Source: Planctomycetaceae bacterium (GTDB taxonomy: Bacteria; Planctomycetota; UBA1135; GCA-002686595). Taken from it: a stretch of 64,000 nucleotides of DNA. The notes under the pieces are model-generated. The model was given only the letters and a program-made list of their open reading frames with translations. It had not been told where the DNA came from and made no database searches. Shown here piece after piece: positions 7,382 to 18,100 of the stretch. The translations under genes and the position numbers were made by a program. Where the stretch lies: NCBI GenBank assembly GCA_011525785.1, contig WYBT01000019.1:1-64000 (forward strand), given 5' to 3'. Within the stretch, counting starts at the first letter, position 1; each line of letters opens with the position of its first letter.

Positions 7382-9991
7382 ATGGATCGCTGCGCGCGAA
7401 TCGGACGGCGCGCGCTGGGCCGCATGGGCGTCGTAGCCGTGCTGCTGTTGACGCTCTTCGCCGCGCTCGCGCCAGCGCAGGACGAGAGCGGCGCCGTCCA
7501 GGACGCGCAACGGACGAGCGAGATGTTGGCGCGCATGCGCACGATCGCTCGCGAGGCGTCCGGGCTGCGCACGGTTGAAGAGCTGGAGGCGCGCATCGAC
7601 GACATCGAGCGCGCGACGGAACTGGCGCCGCTCGATGCGGAACTCGCGCGCTACCAGCTCTCGGCGGCGCGCGAAACGCTCCACCGGCTGTTCTTCCTGC
7701 ACATGTCGCAGCCGCTCTTCACGACGCCGCGTGGACGCGAGCTGTTCGATCGCATCGAGCGCGCCACGGCGCCGGTCGGAAATCACGACCGCTCCGACCT
7801 CGACCTCAACCTGGCCTGTGTCCGCTTCCTGTTCGGCGAGACCGAGCGCGCTCTGGCCGAGCTGGAGGCGCTGTTCGACGTGCCCCGCGTGCGCACGAAC
7901 GTGCTGCTCGAATACCTCGGCATCTGCGCGGCCGACCGCAACCTGGCGGCCGCCTGGCCGGTGTTCGAACGCTTCGAGCGCGAGATCGCGGAGGGTCGTG
8001 GCTCCAACTACCAGCGCGCGAAGTACTACGGCATCCGCACGGTGCTGCTGCAACTGGCCGGGTTGTCGGACGCGGCGGCGGACTCGCTGGCGCGGGCGCT
8101 CGCGACGCCGCTGGATCCTTGTGTGCCGCTCGAGGACATGACCGCCACCAACCTGCGGCTCACGCAGTGCGATCAGTTCATCTTCACGGCGCGCTACGCC
8201 GACGCGCTGCGCCTGGCGCGCGAGCTCATGCCCACGGTGCAGGGCCAGCTCCGCGCGCGCGCCAACATGTGCGCCGCACTGGCGCAGATTCGCATGGGGG
8301 ACGGCGACGAGCGAGCGGCGCTCGAGAGCTTCGAGCAGGTCGCCGTGAGCGGCACCGTGTTCGCCGACCGCGCGCGCGCCGAACTGGCGCTCAACGCGAT
8401 CGTCCACGCGGACTACGCGCGGGCGCGCGGCTGGCTCGAGGTCTGCGCCGGCGCGCTGAAGTCCAGCTCGCACGAGGCGGTGCTCTCCGCCAACGGCTTC
8501 CTGGCCGTGGCCGACCTCCGCGAGGGCCGCGAGCCGCTGGTTCCGCTCGAAGTGCTCGAGCGGCTCTTGCTCCAGCGCTTCGAACACCTGCTGGCGCAGT
8601 GGGACTCCGCTCCGCCCAGCGCCAGCGGCGCGGCCTTCCTGCAGGTCGGCTACCGGCGCGATCTGTTCGCTGCGCTGTGCAGCGTCGTGCTCGCGCGGAC
8701 AGAGGGGGAGAGCGGCGTCGAACGCTGCCTCGATCTGCTGCTCGCCGCCGAAGCGCGGGGCTCGACCGCGCGCAACCTGGGCCTCGCTCCGCAGCGCTTC
8801 GCGCAAGTGCGCGAACGCCTGATTCCACCGGGCGGCGGTCTGCTCGTGTTCGTGCCGGGCACTACCGGATCACTGGTGTTCGTGGCGACGCGCGAGCGGC
8901 TCAGCGCGACTGCGCGGCCGCGCGAAGTCAGCGTGCAGCGCGCCGCGAGCGAGCTGCGGGCGATCCTCGCGCAACCGGCGCGGGCGGACTGGGAGCAGGC
9001 CTTGCGCGCGGCGGCCGCTCCCGCGATCGAGTGGTGCTTCCCGGAGTCGGTTCGCGAGCAGGTGCGCGAGTGCCAGGAGCTCCACATCGTCGGCCGCGAC
9101 ATGCTCGCGGGGCTGTCGTTCGAGTGCTTGCCCTGGGATGACGCCGGAGTGCGACTGGGCGAAGCGAAAGCGCTGTGCGACCTGCCTTCGATGACGCTCG
9201 TTGCGCACTACGCGGCCCGCGCCGCGCCTCCGCGCGAGTACGACCTCGCGCTCTTGTCCGCTGGCGCGCTCGACGCGGCGGAGGCGCGAGCCTGGGGCGT
9301 CGAGCCCCTGCCGCTCGAGTCGCGCGAGCTCTCGCGCGTCATCAGCGCGGTAGACGCCGGGCGGGCCGTCGCGCTCCCGCGAGCCACCAGCGCGGATCTG
9401 CTCGACGGCGCCGGCGCGAGCGCGCGCCTGGCGCTGATTTTCGCCCACGGAGTTGTCGATCCGCAGTTGGATCGGCCCTACGGCCTGCTGCTGCGGCCCG
9501 GCCGAGATGGTGCGAGCGGCGCAGTGTTCGCCGACGCGCTCCGGAGCGCCTCGGAGGTGGTCTGGCTCGGCTCGTGCGGCTCCTACGGCGGCGGCGCGCG
9601 CCGCGGCGAGGACGGCGGGCACCGCATCGCCAACGCGTTCCTGCAGTCGGGCGCGAACGTTGTGATCACCAGCGAAGGCGATCTCGACCTGGACGCGACG
9701 CTGTTCGCCGCGCGCGTGACCGTCGAGCAGCTCGTCGCCGGACGCACGGTTGCGCAGGCGCTGCGCGCTGCGCGAGAAGAGGTCGCGCGGCAGCCGCAGT
9801 GGCGTCACCCGTACTACTCGGCGCAGCTCATGGCCGTCGGCGTCGGAGAACAGCGCGTCGCGCTCTCGCCCGCGCGCAGCCGCGTCGCCTGGTGGTGGAT
9901 CGCGGGCGTCGGCACGCTCGCTCTCGCGGCGCTGTTCGTCGTGCGGCGCGCGCGCTCGCGCGTCACTCGATCCGCGCTCGGAACTGCATGA
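7382..9991 (+). CDS. Exported TPR-CHAT caspase-like peptidase with C-terminal anchor (operon 1)
   Basis: About 869 residues. The start ATG 7382 gives a signal peptide (GVVAVLLLTLFAALAPAQ). Residues about 40-480 are helical TPR-like repeats. The C-terminal third is a CHAT domain, a caspase-related Cys peptidase fold: catalytic His in IFAHGVVD (H689) and Cys in VVWLGSCGSYGGG (C732), followed by NAFLQSGANVVITSEGDLD and a final region VAQALRAAREEVARQ. After it comes a membrane helix (WWWIAGVGTLALAALFVV) and a basic tail (RRARSR). This order predicts that TPR and CHAT face the periplasm with the tail inside, unlike most CHAT proteins, which are cytoplasmic. Its substrate is unknown; the operon suggests a link to the sigma factor. 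Its 3' end overlaps the convergent gene by 29 bp. Confidence 0.85.
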   Translation: MDRCARIGRRALGRMGVVAVLLLTLFAALAPAQDESGAVQDAQRTSEMLARMRTIAREASGLRTVEELEARIDDIERATELAPLDAELARYQLSAARETLHRLFFLHMSQPLFTTPRGRELFDRIERATAPVGNHDRSDLDLNLACVRFLFGETERALAELEALFDVPRVRTNVLLEYLGICAADRNLAAAWPVFERFEREIAEGRGSNYQRAKYYGIRTVLLQLAGLSDAAADSLARALATPLDPCVPLEDMTATNLRLTQCDQFIFTARYADALRLARELMPTVQGQLRARANMCAALAQIRMGDGDERAALESFEQVAVSGTVFADRARAELALNAIVHADYARARGWLEVCAGALKSSSHEAVLSANGFLAVADLREGREPLVPLEVLERLLLQRFEHLLAQWDSAPPSASGAAFLQVGYRRDLFAALCSVVLARTEGESGVERCLDLLLAAEARGSTARNLGLAPQRFAQVRERLIPPGGGLLVFVPGTTGSLVFVATRERLSATARPREVSVQRAASELRAILAQPARADWEQALRAAAAPAIEWCFPESVREQVRECQELHIVGRDMLAGLSFECLPWDDAGVRLGEAKALCDLPSMTLVAHYAARAAPPREYDLALLSAGALDAAEARAWGVEPLPLESRELSRVISAVDAGRAVALPRATSADLLDGAGASARLALIFAHGVVDPQLDRPYGLLLRPGRDGASGAVFADALRSASEVVWLGSCGSYGGGARRGEDGGHRIANAFLQSGANVVITSEGDLDLDATLFAARVTVEQLVAGRTVAQALRAAREEVARQPQWRHPYYSAQLMAVGVGEQRVALSPARSRVAWWWIAGVGTLALAALFVVRRARSRVTRSALGTA

Positions 9992-12251
9992 CGCTGGCGG
10001 TGCTCCACGCGACCAGGCGCGGCTCGAAGCTCACGCGCCGACCGTCGGCTGCGGCGCCTTCGAGCGAGATCAGTGCGCCGTCGGGAGCATAGAGCGCAGC
10101 CTCGGCGCGCCCCGCGGCGTCGAGTTCCGCGCGCGCTCGCCCGATCTGACTGTCGCCGCCGGGGCCGCGCGACCACACCAGGATCTCGACCTCGCGCAGC
10201 GACGCGAGCTCCCCGCCGCGCAGCACTTCCAGCACGCCCGCCTCGCGTGCGCCCAGCTCGATGCGCACGGAGCTCGAGTCCACGGACAGCGGCACGTTGC
10301 GGTAGCCCAAGCGCGTCGAGCCGACGACGAGCTGCGTGGCCTGGTCGCCGATCCAGCCGCTCCACACGCCGCCGTTGACCTCGATCGTGACGTCGGTGCG
10401 CGGGTCGCGGGCCGAGAAGCCCTCGACGTGTCCGCCGCGCGCCGCGTCCAGCACTTCGATCCGCAGCGCGCGCGGAGCCTCGAAGACGAGTTCGAGCGGC
10501 GCGGGCCCCAGCTCGACGGACTCGATCGTCGCCGGAGCGTAGAGCGTTCCGACTTCGCGCGAGCTCGAGCTCCGCGCGTCCATCCACACGCGAACGCTCG
10601 CGCGTCCCGCGGGCAGGCCGAGCAGCTCGACGCGGCCGTCTCCGTCGCTCACGCCTCGGCTCGAGCGCTGCGGGCCGACGATCCAGCCGCCGCTCGGAGC
10701 GCTCTGCTGCGGAGCGGGCTGCACGAGCACTCCGACGTTCACGCCTCGCAGCGGATCGCCGGCGGGAGTCCGGAGCAGCAGCGCGCGGCTCGACAGCGGC
10801 GCGAGTTCGACCACGAGCCGCTGAGCGCTCTGACGTTCCTCGCGCGAGCCGAAGGGCGTGCCGCGGACGGGCGCGTAGCCCGGAGCATGGAGCTCGAACG
10901 AAGACGCTCGCGCCGGGAGCCACATGCGACCGTTGGAGTCGGGGCGAAGCTGCAGGCGCGCGCCGCTCTGGTCGAAGACTTCGCCGATGGCCTGCGCGGT
11001 CAGGTTGCGCCCGCCGTCGACTAGCACGAGTTCCACCGCCGGCGGCGTGGACGGGATGCGCAGCTCGAGCGTGCGGTCGCTGTCCAAGTCGTCGAGCTGC
11101 GCACCGGCGCTGCGCCCGTCTTCGAGCTGGGCCTCGATGCGCAGCGGCGGAGCGCAGGGCAGTGCGATCGTCGTCGCGCGGCCGACTTGAACTCGAACTT
11201 GCCTGGGCTCGCGTGAGTGGTCGTCGCGCGCCAGCACCACGTGCGCGTGCGTCGCTGACGGCGCGCGTTCGTCGAGCACGGTCAGCTCGATCTCCAACGC
11301 GCGCTGCAGCCGCAGTTCGTCGCCCGCCAGGTTCGCGAGTCGGAACTGGAGAGGAAGATGGCCCGTGGCGGTTGCGCGCAGAGGCTCGTCCCGGCGCACC
11401 CAGGCAGGAACGACGAGCTCATTGGATTGGCCAGCGCTCTGCGCGACCAGTGCTCCGTCCAAGTCGGACATCACGCTCACGTCGAACACCGGCGCGTCGT
11501 TCCCAGCTTCGAGCGCACGAAGCAAAGTCGCGTTCGACACGCAGCGCGCGAGCCGCAGCTCGAGCGTGTCGTCCGGCGGCGTGCTCAACTCGACCAGCGC
11601 GCGCTCGAAACTCGGAGCGAGGACGGCCACGACGCAAGGCGAGAAGGGCCGTGCAATCAAGGCTGCGCGTCCGTTGGAGTCTGTCGTCACGCTCTCGATC
11701 GGCCGAAGGCCGGAAGAAGAGTCGAGCAGCGTCAAAGAGCAACTCGCGCCTTCGATGGCGGCGCCCGCGCTGTCGCGCACTAGAAGCTGCAAGGCTGCGA
11801 CCCTGTGGACGAGCACGACGGTGGTGTTGTCGGACTCGATTCGCCAAGTGCGATTCGCAACCTCGTAGGTCGTATCGACGGCCGAGATGCGCCAGGCGCC
11901 GACGGGCAATCGGGCGCGACCGCGGTCATCCGACACCAACTCGACACGGTTCGTGCTCCCGTCCGCGAACGCAATCCACATGACGTTCGCGACAGGCGTG
12001 CGACGTCCGGCGTCGAGGAACACCAATTCGCTGGTCGCTTGCTGCGCATCCGACGCACTCGGCGAAGCGGCGCTGTGTCGGGTCTCGACGGTCGAGCGTT
12101 GTTCGGAATCGTCGAGCTGCTCGCGACTCGAAGTGCTCGCGCTCTTCACTGGCGGAGTCGCCGACTGCTGTTCCGCGCCGACGTCGAACAGGACGAGCAG
12201 ACTGAGCGCGGCGGCGGCGGCGAGCGCGACGGCGATCACGCGGATGTGCAT
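9963..12251 (-). CDS. Membrane-anchored protein with carboxypeptidase-regulatory-like (Ig-fold) repeats
   Basis: A 762-residue protein. The N-terminus (VIAVALAAAAALSLLVLFDV) is an uncleaved anchor or signal peptide, then a Ser/Thr/Gln-rich linker to about residue 65. The remainder is a string of beta-sandwich units of the carboxypeptidase regulatory type, recognisable by the repeating pattern strand, D-x-x-G-x-A, strand: SDDRGRARLPVGAWRISA, TTDSNGRAALIARPFSP, SDGDGRVELLGLPAGRASV, DAAGRAEAALYAPDG. Such repeats are structural and common in surface proteins; no catalytic residues are seen. It is convergent with the CHAT gene, and the two coding regions overlap by 29 bp at their ends. Function unknown. 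Confidence 0.75.
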   Translation of the reverse strand: MHIRVIAVALAAAAALSLLVLFDVGAEQQSATPPVKSASTSSREQLDDSEQRSTVETRHSAASPSASDAQQATSELVFLDAGRRTPVANVMWIAFADGSTNRVELVSDDRGRARLPVGAWRISAVDTTYEVANRTWRIESDNTTVVLVHRVAALQLLVRDSAGAAIEGASCSLTLLDSSSGLRPIESVTTDSNGRAALIARPFSPCVVAVLAPSFERALVELSTPPDDTLELRLARCVSNATLLRALEAGNDAPVFDVSVMSDLDGALVAQSAGQSNELVVPAWVRRDEPLRATATGHLPLQFRLANLAGDELRLQRALEIELTVLDERAPSATHAHVVLARDDHSREPRQVRVQVGRATTIALPCAPPLRIEAQLEDGRSAGAQLDDLDSDRTLELRIPSTPPAVELVLVDGGRNLTAQAIGEVFDQSGARLQLRPDSNGRMWLPARASSFELHAPGYAPVRGTPFGSREERQSAQRLVVELAPLSSRALLLRTPAGDPLRGVNVGVLVQPAPQQSAPSGGWIVGPQRSSRGVSDGDGRVELLGLPAGRASVRVWMDARSSSSREVGTLYAPATIESVELGPAPLELVFEAPRALRIEVLDAARGGHVEGFSARDPRTDVTIEVNGGVWSGWIGDQATQLVVGSTRLGYRNVPLSVDSSSVRIELGAREAGVLEVLRGGELASLREVEILVWSRGPGGDSQIGRARAELDAAGRAEAALYAPDGALISLEGAAADGRRVSFEPRLVAWSTASVMQFRARIE

Positions 12252-12504
12252 GGCGAGCGTCCTACGCGTTGAGACTTCGACGCCCGCAGCAGATCGGGGC
12301 GGCTCGACGTGCGCCGCGCGGCCCGACGGTGCGGCCGCCGTTCGACTGCCACGGCAGGCCGGCGAACGCGAGCCTGCTCATTAGACACGTTCCGCGGAGC
12401 GACTACGCGTAGGCGCGAGGAGCTTGGTCACTCGCGTGCGAGCTGGCTCCGCGCGGTCCCAGCCGCGGGGCCGCGCCGTGCACCGACGCGGCCCGTTCAC
12501 TGAA

Positions 12505-13992
12505 TCAGTAGTTCTTGGCGAACAGCACGCGCTGCGCGCTCGGCTGGCCGGTCTTCACGCACTTGCCCGGGCCGTCGTCCAGGCCCTCGTCCGGCAGCGG
12601 GATGCAGCGGATCGTGGCCTTGGTCGCTTCCTTGATCGCGAGTTCGGTCTCGGTCGTGCCGTCCCAGTGCGCGAGCACGAACTTCGAGTTCTGATCGGCG
12701 AACACGCTCTGGAAGTCGGTCCATGAGTCGACCTTGAGCGTGTTCGCGGCGCGGAAAGCGAGCGCGCGCTCGAAGAGCTGCTTTTGGAGCGAATCGAGGA
12801 TCGCGCCCACGTGCACGCCGACGTTCTCGAAGGGCACCTTGACCTTGTCCTTGGAGTCGGCGATGCGGCTCTTGCCCATGGCCGTTCCGCTGGCCACGTC
12901 GCGCGGCCCGACTTCGAGCCGCAGCGGCACGCCCTTGCGCTCCCAGTCGTAGTACTTCTCGCCCGGCCGTTTGTCGTCGCGGTCGTCGAGCTTGACCACC
13001 AGGCCGTCGCCGCGCAGCTCGCGCGCGAGCTTGTCGCTCGCCTCGAGCACCTGCGCCTTCTCGGCCTCGTTCTTCCAGATCGGCACGATCGCCACGTGGA
13101 TCGGCGCGAGGCGCGGCGGCAGCACCAGCCCGCCGTCGTCGGAGTGCGCCATGATCAGCGCGCCGATCATGCGCGTCGACGCTCCCCAGGAGGTCTGCCA
13201 CACGAAGTCGCGCACGCCGTCCTTGTTCTGGAACGTGACGTTGAAGGCGCGTCCGAAGTTCTGGCCCAGATCGTGGCTGGTCGCGCCCTGCAGCGACTTG
13301 CCGTCCTGCATCATCGCTTCGACGCAGAAGGTCTCGAGGGCGCCGGCGAAGCGCTCATTGGCGGTCTTGCGGCCGCGGATCACCGGCACGGCGAGCACGT
13401 CGTGGTAGACCTGGCGGTACACGTCGAGCATGCGCATCACCTCTTCTTGCGCCTCCTCGTGGCTGGCGTGCGCGGTGTGGCCCTCCTGCCACCAGAACTC
13501 GCCGGTGCGCAGGAACAAGCGCGTGCGCAGCTCCCAGCGCATCACGTTGCACCACTGGTTGAGCAGCATCGGCAGGTCGCGATAGCTGTCGATCCACTTC
13601 GCAAAGAAGTGCCCGATGATCGTCTCGCTGGTCGGGCGGACGACGTAGGGCTCTTCGAGTTCGCCCTTGAGCTCGATCTTGCCGTCGACGGCCTTCAGGC
13701 CGGCGTGCGTCACGACCGCGCACTCCATCGCGAAGCCGCTGGCGTGCTGCGCTTCCTTTTGAAGGAACGAGAGCGGGATCAGCAGCGGAAAGGCCGCGTT
13801 CTGGTGGCCGGTCTCTTTGAAGCGCCGGTCGAGCTCTCCTTGGATCTTCTCCCAGATCGCCCAGCCGTGCGGACGCACGACCATGCAACCGCGGACCACG
13901 CCCGCAGCTTCGGCCAGTTGCGCCGCGGCGATGACGTCTTGATACCACTGCGCGTAGTCCTTCGCGCGCGGCGTGATGTGTTGTTCTGACAT
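12505..13992 (-). CDS. proS: Prolyl-tRNA synthetase, archaeal/eukaryotic-type
   Basis: Charges tRNA-Pro with proline in the cytoplasm. 495 residues, the usual size of the type without the large inserted editing domain. Class II motif 1 region carries GCMVVRPHGWAIWEKIQ; motif 2 is clear with VVRPTSETIIGHFF, then NVMRWELRTRLFLRTGEFWWQEGH. Motif 3 sits in WQTSWGASTRMIGALIM. An anticodon-binding domain follows (about residues 285-390: PIHVAIVPIWKNEAEKAQ...), and the C-terminal zinc-binding-like extension ends in Tyr (LFAKNY), as is typical of this type. It stands alone: 250 bp downstream and 230 bp upstream show no gene. Identification is firm. Confidence 0.95.
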   Translation of the reverse strand: MSEQHITPRAKDYAQWYQDVIAAAQLAEAAGVVRGCMVVRPHGWAIWEKIQGELDRRFKETGHQNAAFPLLIPLSFLQKEAQHASGFAMECAVVTHAGLKAVDGKIELKGELEEPYVVRPTSETIIGHFFAKWIDSYRDLPMLLNQWCNVMRWELRTRLFLRTGEFWWQEGHTAHASHEEAQEEVMRMLDVYRQVYHDVLAVPVIRGRKTANERFAGALETFCVEAMMQDGKSLQGATSHDLGQNFGRAFNVTFQNKDGVRDFVWQTSWGASTRMIGALIMAHSDDGGLVLPPRLAPIHVAIVPIWKNEAEKAQVLEASDKLARELRGDGLVVKLDDRDDKRPGEKYYDWERKGVPLRLEVGPRDVASGTAMGKSRIADSKDKVKVPFENVGVHVGAILDSLQKQLFERALAFRAANTLKVDSWTDFQSVFADQNSKFVLAHWDGTTETELAIKEATKATIRCIPLPDEGLDDGPGKCVKTGQPSAQRVLFAKNY

Positions 13993-14224
13993 GCTCTCGT
14001 TCTCTCTTGCGCCGCAGCCGAGGACGCGCCCATTCGCGCCCTCCGTCGGCGTGAAGGGGCGGAGAGGTTAGAGCAGGGATCTGAGCCTGGCTACTGAGCG
14101 TCCGGCTTGCTGCGAACTCGCTGACCGAGCGCAACGCCCACAGAGGGCGGGCGATGACTGACGCGGACAGCGCACTTCCGCGCGCCCATCAGAACTTCGT
14201 TCAACGCCCCGGAGGCGTCCCGTC

Positions 14225-14875
14225 ATGCGTATCGATCGAGCTCTACGTTCACTTCCCCTCGAGCTTCCCCGCCAAGCCGCGCAAGTGTTGGAGCAGCCCG
14301 CGGCCGATGTGCTCTCCAAAGTCGCCTCTCCCGCGCTCGAGCGCTGGCTTCCGATCCAAGACCCCATCTTCGGTCTGCCGACCCGGCCCCTGCCGTTCTC
14401 GCCGATCCAGCAACTCACGCAGATCGTCTCGCAACTGCTCGACATGCTCCGCGAACTCATCGGGCGCCTCACGGACTGGCGAGGAATCCCCAAGAACGAG
14501 ATGCCTGTGCGCGGCCCCGCGCGCGGCCAGGGAGCGCCGGACGCCAAGTTGGAGGACATCGGCGGCCGCGAGGCGGTGCGCGTCGATGGCCCCAACGGCT
14601 TCTTGTGGAAGCCGATCAGCGACGGCGGGCAGCACAAGCTCGTCGTGTTGTTGCCCGAGAAGATCACAGCGCGCGCCAAGAGCGTGGTGATCCGCGACGA
14701 GAACGGTCGAGTGCTCGAGCGCACTCGCCAGAACGGAGACTTCAACGGCCGCGGCATCTACCGCTTCAAGAAGGAAGGCGGCCAGTACCCGCCCAACTCG
14801 ACGGTCGAGGTCACGCTCGACGACGGTCGAGTGAAGACCTACCACGTGGGGGACACGTCGCTGCGCCACGACTGA
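14225..14875 (+). CDS. Hypothetical protein
   Basis: A 216-residue protein with ATG 14225 preceded by GGAGG nine bases upstream. No signal peptide or membrane helix. The first 85 residues are Pro- and Leu-rich helical sequence (PIQQLTQIVSQLLDMLRELI). After a basic linker (VRGPARGQGAPDAK) comes a beta-rich domain from about residue 110: NGFLWKPISDGGQHKLVVLL, then KSVVIRDENGRVLERTRQNG and RGIYRFKKEGGQYPPNSTVE. This second half looks like a small beta-sandwich carrying a side-chain-like carbohydrate- or ligand-binding scaffold, but I do not recognise the family. Its neighbours (proS, a kinase) do not indicate a role. Confidence 0.68.
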   Translation: MRIDRALRSLPLELPRQAAQVLEQPAADVLSKVASPALERWLPIQDPIFGLPTRPLPFSPIQQLTQIVSQLLDMLRELIGRLTDWRGIPKNEMPVRGPARGQGAPDAKLEDIGGREAVRVDGPNGFLWKPISDGGQHKLVVLLPEKITARAKSVVIRDENGRVLERTRQNGDFNGRGIYRFKKEGGQYPPNSTVEVTLDDGRVKTYHVGDTSLRHD

Positions 14876-15116
14876 GCCGGGGGCTGCGGGGCCGCAGCGC
14901 AAGCCCGCGGGCGCCGCGCGCTCGCGTCCTCGCACGGCGCGACACCGGCGCCCTCGGGGTCTCGTCCTGAGCCGCTGGCCGTCCGACGCTTCAGCGACTT
15001 CTGCTCAGAAGCTGACGCGCCCGCGTGCGTCGTTCGACACGCGATTGGGGTTCCAGACCGCCGTTCCAGCTCGCGCGGATGCGTCATGAGCTCGCGTGGA
15101 CGCTTTCCGCGTGCAG

Positions 15117-18100
15117 ATGCCCGACGTGTCGCCCTACGTCGAGTTCGACGCCCTCTCGCCCATGACGCTTCCTTCGCCGCAGTCCGACCCGCCCGCCCCG
15201 CTCGACCTCGAAGCCCAGACGGTCCACGGTCCCGCCGCCGCCGGGCTCACGCCAGGACGCGCGTTGCTCGAGCGCTACCGACTGGAAGCTCCGATCGGCC
15301 GCGGCTCGATGGGCGTGGTGTGGCGCGCGCACGACCTCGAATTGCGCAAGCCCGTCGCGCTCAAGTTCCTGCCCGAGGTCGTGGCGCGCGACGCCGACTC
15401 GATGGCGCGGATGCGCGCCGAGGCCAACGTGCTGCTCGGTCTGAGTCACGACGGCATCGTGCGCCTCCACACCCTGCTGGTCGGCGACGGTTTGACCTTC
15501 CTCGTCATGGAGCACCTGGCAGGCGGCTCGCTCTCCAGCGCACTGCAACGCGCGCGAGAGAGCCAGGGCGCTGCGCTGGCCGCCGAGGACGCTCTGTGGC
15601 TGCTCGAGCGCCTCGCCGGGCCGATCGACTACGCGCACTCCAAGGGTGTCACGCATCGCGATGTCAAACCGGGCAACGTGCTGCTCGACCGCGTCGTCGA
15701 CGGCCCGCTGCGCTCGAGCGGCGCCGCGGTGAAGCTCGCGGACTTCGGCATCGCCTTCGTGGCCAACGCCAGCTTGTCGCAGCTCTCCGGCTATCGCCCT
15801 TCGGGCACGATGCCCTACATGGCGCCCGAAGTGTTGCGTGGAAAGCGCCCGCAACCGGCGGCGGACATCTACAGCCTCGCTGCGACGCTCTATGCCATCG
15901 TCGCCGGCGAGCCGCCCTTCTACCACGGCGACATCAGTTGGCAGGTGGTCCACGAAACACCCGAGTCACCGCGCTCCGGCGATGCTCGTTTGGATGCCGC
16001 ACTGCTCGCCGCACTGAGCAAGGATCCACTGCAGCGCCCGCGCTCGGCCGCCGATCTGCTCGCCCTGGCGCGCGGAGGGACCGCGAGCAACGAGCCCACG
16101 GCGGCGCTCGTGCAGCCTCCGAATTTGGCGCCGCGGCGGCGCCGCACGCTGGTCTACGCGACGAGTGGACTGACGGCGATCGCGCTCGGCGCTGCGGCTT
16201 GGAGCGCGCTGATGCGTGAGAGCACTCCCCCCGAGCTGTTCGACGATCGTGCGACGCCGACGTTGGCGAGCGCTGACCCGGCGCGGGCGCAGGTCGCGTC
16301 GACTCCTGGCGCATCGCGTGAACAGCCAGGCCCCCAAGCGCCTGCGCCGCTGCTCGAGTCGCCCTCGAACGTGGCGACGCCGGCGAATCCAGCCCCGCGC
16401 GAAACGCCGGCGGACGTCGAGCCTCCGCGCGAAGACAACGAGCCGAGAGGAGAGGCGGTCGACGAGACAACGCCGAAAGCTGGCAGCGACGGCGCGCGCG
16501 AGGCGCAGGACTTGGGAGCGAGCCAGGCCGAAGGGCGCGCGGCTGCGCCCTCGCCGTTGGTTGATTCGCCAGCGCGAGCCCTCGAAACAGCTCTCCAAAG
16601 CGCGACGGACGTCCCCGGGGCACAGCGCGCGCTCGAGAGCGGGTCAGGGCCCGGCGGCGCTGTGGAGTCGACCGTCGCGAGCGGTCTCGTGGAGGCTTCT
16701 GCTCCGCGAAGTGCGAACCTGACGCCGCTGCTCAGGCTCGACAACCCGCTCGCGCCTGACGGACGCGTGCACTGCTCCGAATCGTCTGTGCGCCTCTCCG
16801 GCGAGCTGCTCGGCGAGCCCGTCGGCGGGCGCGCGTCGGTGCTGCGAGTGCGCGTCGACGGCAAGACTCGCGAGCATCCCATCGACGACCGAGGCCGCTT
16901 CTCGTTCCTGGTGCACGTCGGCGAGGACGCCGAGCGCGCGCTGCACATGGGGGTCGACGGCGTCGAGGGCGAGATGTCGCTGACGCTCGCGCGCGACTTC
17001 GCCGCGCCGACGTTGACGGTGCTGAGACCTCGTTCGGCGCACGCGGGCTTCGAATTCAGCACGCGCCAGGCCTACGTCGACCTCGAGCTGGAACTGGAGG
17101 ACGACATGGGCATTCGCGCGGCCAGCGCCGGCGACCAGCGTCTGGTGCGCGGTGCGGACGGGCGCTGGCGCGCGACCGAACTCCCGCTCGCCTCCGAGGG
17201 CGTCCAGACGATCGAACTCGTCGCCGAAGATCACGCCGGCCGCCGCACCACGCACACGCTGACGCTCGTGCGCGACGCGCGGCCGCCGTCGCTGCAGGTG
17301 CGCGAGCTGCGGCCTGCGCGTGCGCTCGCCCGCGGGCTGAGCAATGTCTTGACTCTGACCTTCGACGAGCCGTTGGCGCAGGTCGAGCTCGACGGCGCGT
17401 GCGCTGAGCTCGATTCCGAGCGCCGCACAGCGTCGATCGCACTGAGCGTGAGCCCGCCCGGCGACACCTGGAGCACGCAGCTCGTCGCCGCGGATCTCGC
17501 CGGCAACTGCCTCGAGAAGGAGCTGGTGTTCGAAGTCGTCGACCTTGTGCCTCGCGCTCCCGAGGGAACGGTCGCGATCGGAGAAGAGCTCGGGGAGGGC
17601 GGCTGGCAGCGGCGCGTGCGCCACACGCAGACCGGTCTGGAGTTCGTGCTCGTCGAACCGCCGCGCGAGTCCGGACACGCGGCCTTCTACCTCGCGGCGT
17701 CTCCGGTCACCGTCGCCGTGTGGCGCAGGCACGCGAGCCAGCTCGCAGCTCACTTGCCCGGGGCCAAGGTCGAGGGCGGCTACACGCTGGGGTGCGCCTC
17801 AGCCGCTGGCAGCAGCGCCATCGTCGATGTGACGAAGCCGACCTACTTGCGCGTGGCGAGCTTCGAGCAGCCGCTGCAATGCGCAACGCCGCCAGCGGAC
17901 GACGAGCACCCGGCGACTCAGATCAGCGCGTACGAAGCGCTCGAGTTCTGCGCGCGTCTGCGTTGGCGCTTGCCGTCGTGGGACGAGTGGCGCTGGGCCT
18001 ACCAGCTCGGTCTGGGCCTGGGCGGCGCCGGCAACACGCGCGACGCGTCGCTGCTCGCGGCGGGCGGGCTTGCGCGCGCCGGCGCCGACGACGGCTTCGC